Shown one piece after another: positions 18,706 to 26,879 of a stretch of 64,000 bases of DNA. The stretch covers positions 62,001 through 126,000 of the forward strand of contig NZ_JAIWOY010000010.1 in NCBI RefSeq assembly GCF_020216525.1, in the 5' to 3' direction. The notes under the pieces were generated by a model. The model was not told the origin of the DNA and did not search any database. It saw only the letters and a list, made by a program, of their open reading frames with translations. The stretch is from Nocardioides nematodiphilus. GTDB lineage: Bacteria > Actinomycetota > Actinomycetes > Propionibacteriales > Nocardioidaceae. Made by a program: the position numbers and the translations under genes. The first letter of the stretch is position 1, and every line of letters starts with the position of its first letter.

Positions 18706-18975
18706 ATGTGCCGCAACATCCGTCCCCTGAACAACTTCGAGCCGCCGGCGACCCCGGACGAGGTCTCCGCCGCCGCTCTGCAGTACGTGCGCAAGGTCAG
18801 TGGTACGACCAAGCCCTCGCAGGCCAATCAGGCCGTCTTCGACCGGGCCGTCGCCGAGATCGCGCACATCACCCAGCACCTGCTGGAGGACCTGGTCACG
18901 ACCGCTCCGAAGAAGGACCGCGAGATCGAGGCGCAGAAGGCCAAGGAGCGCGCCGCGCTCCGTTACGCGACCTGA
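18706..18975 (+). CDS. DUF2277 family small protein
   Basis: An 89-residue soluble protein matching DUF2277 over its full length (MCRNIRPLNNFEPPATPDEVSAAALQYVRKVSGTTKPSQANQ...). The family is widespread in actinobacteria and has no known function; the invariant MCRNIRxL N-terminus with Cys2 is conserved here. It is divergent from the sensor kinase (84 bases between starts). A small perfect hairpin (19005-19021) follows. Confidence 0.85.
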   Translation: MCRNIRPLNNFEPPATPDEVSAAALQYVRKVSGTTKPSQANQAVFDRAVAEIAHITQHLLEDLVTTAPKKDREIEAQKAKERAALRYAT

Positions 18976-19004
18976 TCGTGACTGTCGCCGCCGCTCGCTG
19001 ACGT

Positions 19005-19021
19005 CCGGCTTCAGGAGCCGG
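19005..19021. terminator. Short hairpin between convergent genes
   Basis: CCGGCT at 19005-19010 pairs with AGCCGG at 19016-19021 around a 5-base loop. It lies between the DUF2277 gene and the end of the convergent hypothetical gene, whose stop codon falls in the loop. It is short, and no T-run is present. Confidence 0.3.
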
Positions 19022-19349
19022 GGTGGCCGAGCACCCCGCGGAGCTCGCCGAGCAGGTCGACGACGTCGTGCAGGCCGGCCTTCTCGGGCCGTACGTCGGT
19101 GTCGGTCATCCGCTCCGCGGCGAGGTCGATCGGGAGCCGCGCACCGATGCGCAGGTTGTAGTGCGGGTCGTGGCCGTCGCCGCCCACCGCGATCACGGTC
19201 GCGCCGTGGAACTCGCCGTCCTGATCGGTGACCACCAGGTCGTCGCCGACCTCGAGGACGTCGTCCAAGCCGGTGCGGGCGTGGGGAACCACGACGCGGC
19301 CGTCACCGACCAGGTCCTCCGCAGCAAGACGAACGTGCACCAGCTCCAC
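19011..19349 (-). CDS. Hypothetical protein
   Basis: A 112-residue protein starting with GTG, preceded by GGAAGG. No family is recognised. The first 75 residues suggest a small beta-barrel (LVVTDQDGEFHGATVIAVGGD, HYNLRIGARLPI); the C-terminal 25 residues form a helix (LHDVVDLLGELRGVL). The HYNLRIGARLP segment hints at a conserved actinobacterial family. It lies 40 bases downstream of ideR on the same strand, with a hairpin between them, so it may be partly cotranscribed. Confidence 0.6.
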   Translation of the reverse strand: MELVHVRLAAEDLVGDGRVVVPHARTGLDDVLEVGDDLVVTDQDGEFHGATVIAVGGDGHDPHYNLRIGARLPIDLAAERMTDTDVRPEKAGLHDVVDLLGELRGVLGHPGS

Positions 19350-19366
19350 CGGGAATCCTTCCCCCC

Positions 19367-19389
19367 GACCCTGCGATCCTTCGCGGGTC
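19367..19389 (-). terminator. Hairpin after the ideR stop codon
   Basis: GACCC-t-GCG at 19367-19375 pairs with CGCGGGTC at 19382-19389 with a single bulged base. It directly abuts the ideR stop codon and precedes the hypothetical gene on the same strand, so it may be a terminator or a processing site. Confidence 0.4.
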
Positions 19390-20091
19390 CTACAGCTTCT
19401 TTACGAAGATATGATCGGCAGCTTCGGTCACGATCTCTGCCGTCTCGCCGCCCGATCCCAGCAGAATCCCTTCCGGAGTGGCGATCACGGTCACGGTTCG
19501 GTCGGGAAGCGCCCCCACGCGGCGCAGCGCGGACATCAGGGTCTCGTCCTTCTGCATCTCCTCGGAGATGCGGCGGATCAGCACGGTGGTGCCTCGCGTG
19601 GTGTCACTGTTGGGGCCGACGACCTTCGACAGCGCCTCGACGCCCGTACGGAACTCCTCGCCGGTGCTCTCGGCGCCGAGCTCGGCGAGCCCCGGGATCG
19701 GGTTGCCGTACGGCGACTCGGTCGGGTGGTCGAGCAGCTCGAGCAGCCGCTTCTCGACGGTCTCCGACATGACGTGCTCCCAGCGGCAGGCCTCCTCGTG
19801 GACCAGCTCCCAGTCGAGGCCGATCACGTCGGTCAGCAGGCGCTCGGCGAGGCGGTGCTTGCGCATCACGCGGGTGGCGAGGCGCTCGCCCTCCTCGGTG
19901 AGCTGGAGGTGGCGATCACCCTCGACGGTGAGCAGGCCGTCGCGCTCCATCCGGGCGACGGTCTGGGAGACGGTCGGGCCGCTCTGGTGCAGACGCTCGG
20001 CGATCCGGGCACGCAGCGGGACGATGCCCTCCTCGACCAGCTCGTAGATGGTCCGCAGGTACATCTCCGTGGTGTCGATGAGGTCGCTCAC
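19390..20091 (-). CDS. ideR: DtxR/IdeR family metal-dependent transcriptional regulator
   Basis: A 233-residue regulator starting with GTG. The winged helix-turn-helix (LRARIAERLHQSGPTVSQTVARMERDGLLTVEGDRHLQLT) is nearly identical to DtxR/IdeR. The metal ligands are all present at the DtxR positions: Met10, Cys102, Glu105 and His106 (primary site), His79, Glu83 and His98 (ancillary site). The dimerisation domain follows, and an SH3-like third domain is present (about 155-233). Fe(II)-bound IdeR represses iron uptake and siderophore genes; no such genes are adjacent. A weak iron-box-like sequence lies upstream (20107-20125). Confidence 0.93.
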   Translation of the reverse strand: MSDLIDTTEMYLRTIYELVEEGIVPLRARIAERLHQSGPTVSQTVARMERDGLLTVEGDRHLQLTEEGERLATRVMRKHRLAERLLTDVIGLDWELVHEEACRWEHVMSETVEKRLLELLDHPTESPYGNPIPGLAELGAESTGEEFRTGVEALSKVVGPNSDTTRGTTVLIRRISEEMQKDETLMSALRRVGALPDRTVTVIATPEGILLGSGGETAEIVTEAADHIFVKKL

Positions 20092-20164
20092 GCCTCCATC
20101 CTACGGGCAGGCAAGGCTTCCCTTTGCTCTTGCTGTGGCCGAAGGTGACGCAGGGCACGGACCC

Positions 20165-20220
20165 GTAAAGTTGCCGGTGTCAACCATTTGGCGTAAAGTT
20201 GACCCCATCAACCATTAGGT
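20165..20220 (+). promoter_or_regulatory. Tandem 28-bp operator-like repeats and promoter of the MFS-MarR unit
   Basis: Two adjacent 28-base copies (20165-20192 and 20193-20220) both begin GTAAAGTTG and share TCAACCATT. Each contains a GTTG-7 bases-CAAC inverted repeat, typical of a dimeric regulator site. TTGCCG (20171-20176), 17 bases, TAAAGT (20194-20199) makes a good housekeeping promoter overlapping both copies. Repression by the downstream MarR protein is the natural inference. Confidence 0.6.
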
Positions 20221-20260
20221 ACGCAACCAAGCGCCCGTCCGTACGAGAGATCAGAGATAC

Positions 20261-21895
20261 ATGTCGCAGGACGTCACCGTCGCCGCTCCGGCTGAGCAGG
20301 CACCCATGTCGCACAAGGAGATCCTCGAGGCACTCTCGGGTCTCCTGATCGCGATGTTCGTCGCGATCCTCTCCAGCACCGTGGTCACCACGGCGCTGCC
20401 CACCATCGTCTTCGACCTGCACGGCACCCAGACCGGCTACACCTGGGTCCTGGTCGCCACCATGCTCGCGATGACCGCTACCACCCCGATCTGGGGCAAG
20501 CTCGCCGACCTGTTCAGCAAGAAGCTGCTGATGCAGATCGCGCTGCTCGTCTACGTGTCCGGCTCGGCGCTCGCAGGTCTGTCGCAGTCCATGTCGATGC
20601 TGATCGGCGCCCGGGTCATCACCGGTCTCGGTGTCGGCGGCGTGATGGCGCTGATCCAGATCATCATCGGCTCGATGGTCTCCCCGCGCGAGCGCGGCCG
20701 CTACTCCGGCTACATCGGCGCCTCGTTCGGTCTCGCGACCCTGCTCGGCCCGCTCGTCGGCGGCGTCATCGTCGACAGCGCCTTGGGCTGGCGCGGCTGC
20801 TTCTACGTCGGCCTGCCGTTCGCGATCATCGCGTTCGTCGTGCTGCAGATGAAGCTCCACCTGCCCACCATCAAGCGTGAGGTCAAGATCGACTACCTGG
20901 GCGCGACCCTGCTCATGGGCGGCGTCAGCATCCTGCTGATCTGGGTCTCCCTGGCGGGCCAGCAGTTCGAGTGGGCCTCCTGGACCACCGTCGCGATGGT
21001 CGTCGGCGGCCTGGTCGTGCTGGGTCTCGCGATGCTGGTGGAGGCCAAGCACGCGGCCGAGCCGATCATCCCGCTTCAGCTCTTCAAGGACCGCACCATC
21101 TCGCTGGCCACCTTCGCCGCGATCATGGTCGGCGTCGCGATGCTCTCGGCCACCACGTTCATGGCCGAGTACTTCCAGACCGCCCGCGGCATGAGCCCGA
21201 CCCACGCCGGTCTGATGTCGCTGTCGATGGTCGTCGGCCTGATGAGCACCAGCATCATCTCCGGTCGCATGATCAGCAGCACCGGCAAGTGGAAGATCTG
21301 GCTCGTGTGGGGCATGGTCGCCGTCACCGCCGGCACGGCGCTGCTCGGCACGATCGACCACACCACCTCGCTGTGGGTGGTCGGCACGTGGATGTTCATC
21401 CTCGGTGCGGGCCTCGGCTGCACCCAGCAGAACCTCATCCTCGCGGTGCAGAACAACGTCGACCAGGCGAACATCGGCGCCGCCAGCTCGGTGGTCGCGT
21501 TCTTCCGCACGCTCGGCGGCGCGATCGGCGTCAGCGTCTTCGGCGCGATCCTGTCGCACCAGGTCATCTCGAAGGTGACCCACGGCGTCCCGGCGCTCAT
21601 CTCCGGCGGCCTTGTGACGCCGGCTGAGGCCAAGTCGCTCAGCGCGGGCAGCGTCGAGACCTCGGGGACCCTGCCGCCGGCCCTGGGCCGTCTGCTCGAA
21701 GCCGCCAACGGCGACGCGACCGGACACATCTTCCTGTTCGCGGTACCGTTCGCGGCGCTGGCCCTGATCACCGTGCTGTTCATCAAGGAGGGCACGCTGC
21801 GGACCACGCTGGACACGATCAAGGAGCCGGAGATCGACATGGAGCTCGCTGCCGAGCTGGAGATCGGCGAGGCCCTGAAGGGTTCGCGGAAGTGA
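20261..21895 (+). CDS. MFS multidrug exporter, DHA2 (14-helix) family
   Basis: A 544-residue inner-membrane protein with about 14 membrane helices. It shows the MFS motif A region (GKLADLFSKKLLM), the motif B-like region (IGARVITGLGVGGVMALIQIIIGSMVSPRERGRYSGYIG) and motif C (GASFGLATLLGPLVGGVIVD), placing it with proton-coupled drug exporters of the EmrB/QacA type. Substrate cannot be told from sequence. Its stop overlaps the start of a marR gene, and its promoter carries tandem operator-like repeats, so substrate-induced derepression is likely. Confidence 0.9.
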   Translation: MSQDVTVAAPAEQAPMSHKEILEALSGLLIAMFVAILSSTVVTTALPTIVFDLHGTQTGYTWVLVATMLAMTATTPIWGKLADLFSKKLLMQIALLVYVSGSALAGLSQSMSMLIGARVITGLGVGGVMALIQIIIGSMVSPRERGRYSGYIGASFGLATLLGPLVGGVIVDSALGWRGCFYVGLPFAIIAFVVLQMKLHLPTIKREVKIDYLGATLLMGGVSILLIWVSLAGQQFEWASWTTVAMVVGGLVVLGLAMLVEAKHAAEPIIPLQLFKDRTISLATFAAIMVGVAMLSATTFMAEYFQTARGMSPTHAGLMSLSMVVGLMSTSIISGRMISSTGKWKIWLVWGMVAVTAGTALLGTIDHTTSLWVVGTWMFILGAGLGCTQQNLILAVQNNVDQANIGAASSVVAFFRTLGGAIGVSVFGAILSHQVISKVTHGVPALISGGLVTPAEAKSLSAGSVETSGTLPPALGRLLEAANGDATGHIFLFAVPFAALALITVLFIKEGTLRTTLDTIKEPEIDMELAAELEIGEALKGSRK

Positions 21896-22329
21896 GCGAG
21901 CGGAGCGCAGCGTTCGATGCGGTGACCGCGGAGCTGCGGGTCATCGGGCGACGGATGAAGCAGGTGATCGCGGAGCGCGCGACCGCCATCCACCCGCAGC
22001 TGCAGTCCGCCTCGTACTACCTGCTCGTCCACCTCGTCGAGAACGGCCCGACGCGCGGCAGCGAGCTGGCGTGCCAGTTCGGCATCGACAAGGGCGCGAT
22101 CAGCCGACAGATCCAGCACCTGGTGGACCTCGGCCTCGCGGAGCGGACCCCGGACCCGGAGGACGGCCGCGCCCAGCTCGTCTCCGCCAGCGAGGAAGCG
22201 GTCCGGCTGATCGACGAGACCGTCGCCAAGCAGCGCAGGGTCTGGCGCGAGCAGCTCGCCGACTGGTCCGACGCCGAGCTCGCCTCGCTCGCCGCACAGC
22301 TGGGTCGCTTCAACACCGATCTCGGCTGA
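21892..22329 (+). CDS. MarR family transcriptional regulator
   Basis: A 145-residue winged helix-turn-helix protein starting with GTG, overlapping the exporter gene by 4 bases. The DNA-binding region is clear (TRGSELACQFGIDKGAISRQIQHLVDLGLAERTPDPEDGRAQLVSAS), flanked by N- and C-terminal dimerisation helices. It is probably the ligand-responsive repressor of its own operon through the repeats at 20165-20220. Confidence 0.9.
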   Translation: MSERSAAFDAVTAELRVIGRRMKQVIAERATAIHPQLQSASYYLLVHLVENGPTRGSELACQFGIDKGAISRQIQHLVDLGLAERTPDPEDGRAQLVSASEEAVRLIDETVAKQRRVWREQLADWSDAELASLAAQLGRFNTDLG

Positions 22330-22347
22330 GTACCTACGGACAACACC

Positions 22348-22381
22348 ACGGCGGTCGCTCCCACCAGGGAGCGACCGCCGT
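22348..22381. terminator. Bidirectional perfect 15-bp hairpin
   Basis: ACGGCGGTCGCTCCC at 22348-22362 pairs perfectly with GGGAGCGACCGCCGT at 22367-22381 around the loop ACCA. It lies between the convergent marR and ABC exporter genes. It is the strongest conventional terminator in this part of the window. Confidence 0.85.
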
Positions 22382-22408
22382 TCTGCATGTGATCGGGCGC
22401 TCGGCCGC

Positions 22409-24310
22409 CTACGCGACCTCCTCCTCGTCGTCCAGGCCGCCGGCGAACTGCGACTGGTAGAGGCGGGCGTACGCGCCGCCCGCGGCGAGGAGCTCGTCGT
22501 GGGTGCCCTGCTCGACGATCGCGCCGGCCTCCATCACCAGGATCAGGTCCGCGTCGCGGATCGTGGAGAGCCGGTGCGCGATGACGAACGAGGTCCGGTC
22601 CGACCGCAGCGCCGCCATCGCCTGCTGCAGCAGCAGCTCGGTGCGGGTGTCGACGCTCGAGGTGGCCTCGTCCAGGATCAGCAGGTCGGGCTGGGCGAGG
22701 AACGCCCGCGCGATCGTGATCAGCTGTCGCTCGCCGGCCGACAGCTTGCCGCCGTCGCCCTCGATGAGGGTGTTGTAGCCCTCCGGGAGGGAGTGCACGA
22801 ACCGGTCGACGAAGGTCGCGCGAGCCGCCTCGAGCATCTCCTCCTCGGTCGCGTCGGGCCGGGCGTACGTGATGTTGTCGCGGATCGTGCCCTCGAAGAG
22901 CCAGGTGTCCTGCAGCACCATGCCGATCCGGCTGCGCAACGCGGCGCGGGGCATCGCGGTGATGTCGACGCCGTCGAGCGTGATCCGCCCCGAGCGCAGC
23001 TCGTAGAACCGCATGATCAGGTTGACCAGCGTGGTCTTGCCGGCTCCCGTCGGGCCGACGATCGCGACCGTCTGGCCGGGGCTGGCCACCAGCGAGAGGC
23101 CCTCGATGAGGGGCGTCTCCTCGTCATAGCGGAAGGAGACGTGCTCGAAGCGCACCTCTCCCCCGCCCACCGGGACGGAGGCGCCGGAGCCCGCCTCGAC
23201 GACGGGGTCCAGGCGCTGCTCGTCGGCGTCGAGCAGCTCGAAGACACGCTCGGCCGACGCGACGCCCGACTGCAGCAGGTTGGTCATCGAGGCGACGGTG
23301 GTCAGCGGCTGGGTGAACTGGCGGGAGTACTGGATGAAGGCCTGCAGGTCGCCGACGGTGATGTGGCCGCCCGAGACCCGTAGACCGCCGATGACGGCGA
23401 CGAGGACGAACTGGATGTTCCCCACGAACATCATCAGCGGCATGATCAGGCCGCTGACGAACTGAGCGCGGAACGACGCGTCGTAGAGCCCGTCGTTCTG
23501 GTCGCGGAAGATCCGCTCGACCTCGTCCTGACGCCCGAAGACGGTGACGAGCTCGTGGCCCGAGAAGGTCTCCTCGATGTGCGCGTTGAGCGCACCCGTG
23601 CGCCGCCACTGGGCGATGAACTGCCCCTGCGACCGCTTCATCACGTTGCCGGTCAGGAACATCGCCACCGGCACGCAGACCAGCGCGACCAGGGCCAGCA
23701 GTGGACTGATCCAGAACATCTGGATCAGCACGAAGACCACCGTCAGCAGCGAGGTGAGCAGCTGCGACATGGTCTGCTGCAGGGTCTGGCTGACGTTGTC
23801 GATGTCGTTGGTGACGCGGGACAGCAGCTCGCCGCGCGGCTGTCGGTCGAAGTACTCCAGCGGCAACCGGTTGACCTTGTCCTCGACGTCGGCGCGCAGC
23901 CGCTGGATGGTGCGCTGCACCACGCCGTTCATGATCCAGCCCTGGGCGCCGGCCAGCAGCGAGCCGAGCAGGTAGACCGCGAGCACGATCTCGAGGCGGT
24001 GGGCCAGCGCGGTGAAGTCGATGCCGGCGCCACCCCGCTGCTGGCTGAACCAGCCGTCGACGATCACGTTGGTGGCGTGGCCCAGCAGGCGCGGGCCCAG
24101 CGACATCAGGAAGACCGAGACCACCGCGAGCGAGACGACGCTGATCGCGGCGGCGCGCTCGGGGGTCAGGCGGTGGATCAGGCGCCGGGTCGAGGCCTTG
24201 AAGTCGTGCGCCTTCTGGCCGACCTGGCCGCCACCCATCGGGCCGGGGCCGTGCTGAGCGACGATCCGCTCGGTGACCTTCATCTGGCCACTCTTCGTGG
24301 ACTCGGACAT
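22409..24310 (-). CDS. ABC exporter half-transporter (canonical Walker B partner)
   Basis: A 633-residue fused membrane/ATPase protein: a roughly 50-residue cytoplasmic N-terminus, six membrane helices (about 55-350) and an ATPase domain. The Walker A is GPTGAGKTT, Walker B LLILDEATSSVD with catalytic Glu, and the signature is LSAGER instead of LSGGQ. Its partner has a normal signature but Asp in place of the catalytic Glu. Together they form a heterodimer with one degenerate ATP site, as in the TM287/288 and BmrCD exporters. It overlaps the partner gene by ATGA. Confidence 0.92.
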   Translation of the reverse strand: MSESTKSGQMKVTERIVAQHGPGPMGGGQVGQKAHDFKASTRRLIHRLTPERAAAISVVSLAVVSVFLMSLGPRLLGHATNVIVDGWFSQQRGGAGIDFTALAHRLEIVLAVYLLGSLLAGAQGWIMNGVVQRTIQRLRADVEDKVNRLPLEYFDRQPRGELLSRVTNDIDNVSQTLQQTMSQLLTSLLTVVFVLIQMFWISPLLALVALVCVPVAMFLTGNVMKRSQGQFIAQWRRTGALNAHIEETFSGHELVTVFGRQDEVERIFRDQNDGLYDASFRAQFVSGLIMPLMMFVGNIQFVLVAVIGGLRVSGGHITVGDLQAFIQYSRQFTQPLTTVASMTNLLQSGVASAERVFELLDADEQRLDPVVEAGSGASVPVGGGEVRFEHVSFRYDEETPLIEGLSLVASPGQTVAIVGPTGAGKTTLVNLIMRFYELRSGRITLDGVDITAMPRAALRSRIGMVLQDTWLFEGTIRDNITYARPDATEEEMLEAARATFVDRFVHSLPEGYNTLIEGDGGKLSAGERQLITIARAFLAQPDLLILDEATSSVDTRTELLLQQAMAALRSDRTSFVIAHRLSTIRDADLILVMEAGAIVEQGTHDELLAAGGAYARLYQSQFAGGLDDEEEVA

Positions 24311-26040
24311 CAGGCCGCCTCCTCCGCGCTCAGCTGGGAGGCGACGATCTCCTGGTACGTCGCGCAGGTCTCGAGCAGCTCGTGGTGGGTGCCGCGGCCG
24401 ACCACCAGCCCGTCCTCGAGCACGATGATCAGGTCGGCGTCGCGGATCGTGGAGACGCGCTGGGCGACGATCACCACGGTGGCATCGCGCGTCTCGGGCG
24501 CGAGCGCGGCGCGCAGCCGGGCGTCGGTGGCCAGGTCGAGCGCGCTGAAGGAGTCGTCGAACAGATAGATCTCCGGCTTGCGGACCAGCGCCCGCGCGAT
24601 CGCGAGCCGCTGCCGCTGCCCTCCGGAGAAGTTGCTGCCGCCCTGCACCACCGGCGACTCCAGCCCGTCCTCGAGCGTCTCGACGAAGTCACGCGCCTGT
24701 GCGACCTCGAGGGCGTGCCAGAGCTCCGCGTCGGTGGCGTCCGGCTTGCCGTGCAGCAGGTTGGAGCGGATCGTGCCGGTGAAGAGGAACGCCTTCTGCG
24801 GCACCAGCCCGAGTCGGCTGTGCAGCGCGTGGGGATCGAGGAGACGTACGTCCACGCCGTCGACCAGGACGCGGCCGGCGGTCGCGTCGAAGAGCCGCGG
24901 GATGAGGTTGACGAGGGTGGTCTTGCCGGCGCCGGTGGAGCCGATCACCGCGACCGTCTGGCCGGGGCGGGCCGACAGGCTGACGTCGGCGAGGACGGGC
25001 GACTCGGCGCCCGGGTAGGTGAACGCGACGTTCTCCAGGTCGAGCTCGCCGTGGCTGCGCACCTCGGTGATGCCCGCGGTCGGCGGGACGACGCTGGAGA
25101 CGGTGTCGAGGACCTCGGCGATGCGGTCGGCGCAGACGGTCGAGCGCGGTATCTGCATCAGCAGGAAGGTCCCCATCATGACCGACATCAGGATGAGCAT
25201 GAGGTAGGAGAGGAACGCCGTCAGCGGGCCGACCATCATCCCGTCGGCGACCCGGTGCCCGCCGAACCAGAGCACGGCGACGCTGGCGGCGTTGACCACC
25301 AGCATCACCAGCGGGAACATCATCGCCATCCAGCGGCCCGCGGCCATCGAGACGGCGGTGAGGCCGTCGTTGGCGTCGCCGAAGCGGGCCGTCTCGAGGG
25401 GCTCGCGGACGAAGGCGCGCACCACCCGGATGCCGGTGAGCTGCTCGCGCAGCACCCGGTTGACGCTGTCGATCCGGGTCTGGACGAGGCGGAAGTTGGG
25501 CACCATCCGGCTGACCACGAAGCCGACGGCGGCGAACAGGACCGGGACGACGACCGCGAGCAGCCAGCTCAGCCGGAGGTCCTGGCGCATCGCCATGATG
25601 ACGCCGCCGACCATCATGATCGGGATGGTGACCGCCATCGTGCAGCCCATCAGGCCGAGCATCTGGACCTGCTGCACGTCGTTGGTGTTGCGGGTGATCA
25701 GGGACGGGGCGCCGAAGCCGCCGACCTCCTTGCCGCTGAAGCTCCCGATCCGGTGGAAGAGGTCGCGGCGCAGGTCACGGCCGAAGGCCATCGCCGAGCG
25801 TGCCCCGAAGTAGACGGCGCCGATCGAGCACGCGATCTGGACCAGCGAGACGAGCAGCATCACGGCGCCCTTGCGGACGATGTAGCCGTTGTCGTTGAGC
25901 AGGACGCCCTTGTCGATGATGTCGGCGTTGACGCTCGGCAGCAGCAGCGCCATCAGCGTGCTGACGAACTGCAGCACCACCACGACGGCGAGCCACTTCT
26001 TGTACGGGGTCAGGTAGTCGCGCAGGACGCGAAGCAGCAT
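24310..26040 (-). CDS. ABC exporter half-transporter (degenerate Walker B partner)
   Basis: A 576-residue half-transporter: six membrane helices (about 15-300) and a C-terminal ATPase domain with Walker A GSTGAGKTT, signature FSGGQRQRLAIARAL, and Walker B IYLFDDSFSALD, where Asp replaces the catalytic Glu. That is the hallmark of the non-catalytic half of heterodimeric multidrug/lipid exporters. It is the first gene of the pair, preceded by GGAGA and by three 22-base direct repeats, which suggests dedicated control. Confidence 0.92.
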   Translation of the reverse strand: MLLRVLRDYLTPYKKWLAVVVVLQFVSTLMALLLPSVNADIIDKGVLLNDNGYIVRKGAVMLLVSLVQIACSIGAVYFGARSAMAFGRDLRRDLFHRIGSFSGKEVGGFGAPSLITRNTNDVQQVQMLGLMGCTMAVTIPIMMVGGVIMAMRQDLRLSWLLAVVVPVLFAAVGFVVSRMVPNFRLVQTRIDSVNRVLREQLTGIRVVRAFVREPLETARFGDANDGLTAVSMAAGRWMAMMFPLVMLVVNAASVAVLWFGGHRVADGMMVGPLTAFLSYLMLILMSVMMGTFLLMQIPRSTVCADRIAEVLDTVSSVVPPTAGITEVRSHGELDLENVAFTYPGAESPVLADVSLSARPGQTVAVIGSTGAGKTTLVNLIPRLFDATAGRVLVDGVDVRLLDPHALHSRLGLVPQKAFLFTGTIRSNLLHGKPDATDAELWHALEVAQARDFVETLEDGLESPVVQGGSNFSGGQRQRLAIARALVRKPEIYLFDDSFSALDLATDARLRAALAPETRDATVVIVAQRVSTIRDADLIIVLEDGLVVGRGTHHELLETCATYQEIVASQLSAEEAA

Positions 26041-26051
26041 GCGATCTCCGG

Positions 26052-26107
26052 TCGAGAAGTCAGTTGTTGCGGTTCGAGAGGTCAGATCTCGAGGATCGAG
26101 TGGTCAG
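26052..26107 (-). repeat. Three direct repeats with 22-base period upstream of the ABC exporter operon
   Basis: TCGAGAAGTCAG (26052-26063), TCGAGAGGTCAG (26074-26085) and TCGAGTGGTCAG (26096-26107) are spaced exactly 22 bases apart, about two helical turns. The middle copy is also part of an inverted repeat, TCGAGA-7 bases-TCTCGA. They fill the gap between the pdxH stop and the exporter start, a position suited to an operator. Confidence 0.6.
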
Positions 26108-26113
26108 TGTGCG

Positions 26114-26749
26114 TCAGGGCGCCAGTCGATGAGTGGTCCAAGCGTCACGGTTTCGGACGTAGACGAGCCGGTCGTGCATCCGGCCGATCCGGCCCTGCCA
26201 GAACTCCACGCTCGTGGGGACCACGCGGTAGCCGCCCCAGTCGCCAGGGACCGGGACGTCCTGCCCGGCGAAGCGGGCCTCGGCGGCCGCGTACGCCTCG
26301 TCGAGCTCGCCGCGCCCCGCGACGACCTCCGACTGGTGCGAGGCCCAGGCGCCCAGCTGGGAGCCACGCGGACGCTGCGCGAAGTAGGCGGCGACCTCCG
26401 CGCGCGGCAGCGGCACCGCGGTGCCCTCGACGCGCACCTGGCGCTCCAGGTCGTGCCAGGGGAAGAGGAGTGCGATCCGCGGGTCGGCGGCCAGCGCCCG
26501 GCCCTTGCGGGAGGCCTGGTTGGTGTAGAAGACGAAGCCGTCGGCGTCGAACGACTTCAGCAGCACGAACCGCGATGAGGGAGCCCCGTCCGAGTCGGTG
26601 GTGGAGACCACCATCGCGTTGGGCTCGCGCACCCCGGCCGTACGCGCCTCGACGTACCAGCGCTCGAACATCACCACCGGGTCGGGCGCCAGATCAGCCT
26701 CGCTCAGACCGCCCCTGCTGTACTCCTCACGCGCGGTTGCCAGATCCAT
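26114..26749 (-). CDS. pdxH: Pyridoxamine/pyridoxine 5'-phosphate oxidase
   Basis: A 211-residue FMN enzyme that oxidises pyridoxine- or pyridoxamine-5'-phosphate to pyridoxal 5'-phosphate. Family motifs are clear: SSRFVLLKSFDADGFVFYTNQASRKGRALAADPRIALLFPW (FMN and substrate binding), QVRVEGTAVPLP, and the C-terminal VEFWQGRIGRMHDRLVYVRN...WTTHRLAP with the conserved Arg-Leu-Ala-Pro end. ATG at 26749 gives the usual length. It is divergent from a citrate synthase gene; the nearby serC product is a PLP enzyme, but no direct link is implied. Confidence 0.95.
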   Translation of the reverse strand: MDLATAREEYSRGGLSEADLAPDPVVMFERWYVEARTAGVREPNAMVVSTTDSDGAPSSRFVLLKSFDADGFVFYTNQASRKGRALAADPRIALLFPWHDLERQVRVEGTAVPLPRAEVAAYFAQRPRGSQLGAWASHQSEVVAGRGELDEAYAAAEARFAGQDVPVPGDWGGYRVVPTSVEFWQGRIGRMHDRLVYVRNRDAWTTHRLAP

Positions 26750-26879
26750 GGACACGAGACTAGACGCCCTGCCGGCCGTGCTGTTCAGGCGCTGGGCCAG
26801 CGTGAGAGCGTGAGGGTTGCCCTCTCGGCGAGGTCGTCCGGCAGAATGCCCGACGGACTCCGAGAAGTAAGGACTGAGG

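Noticed and set aside
26817-26855. TTGCCC ... CAGAAT as the citA promoter
   Set aside because: Spacing is about 19 bases and both boxes are weak; not supportable from sequence alone.
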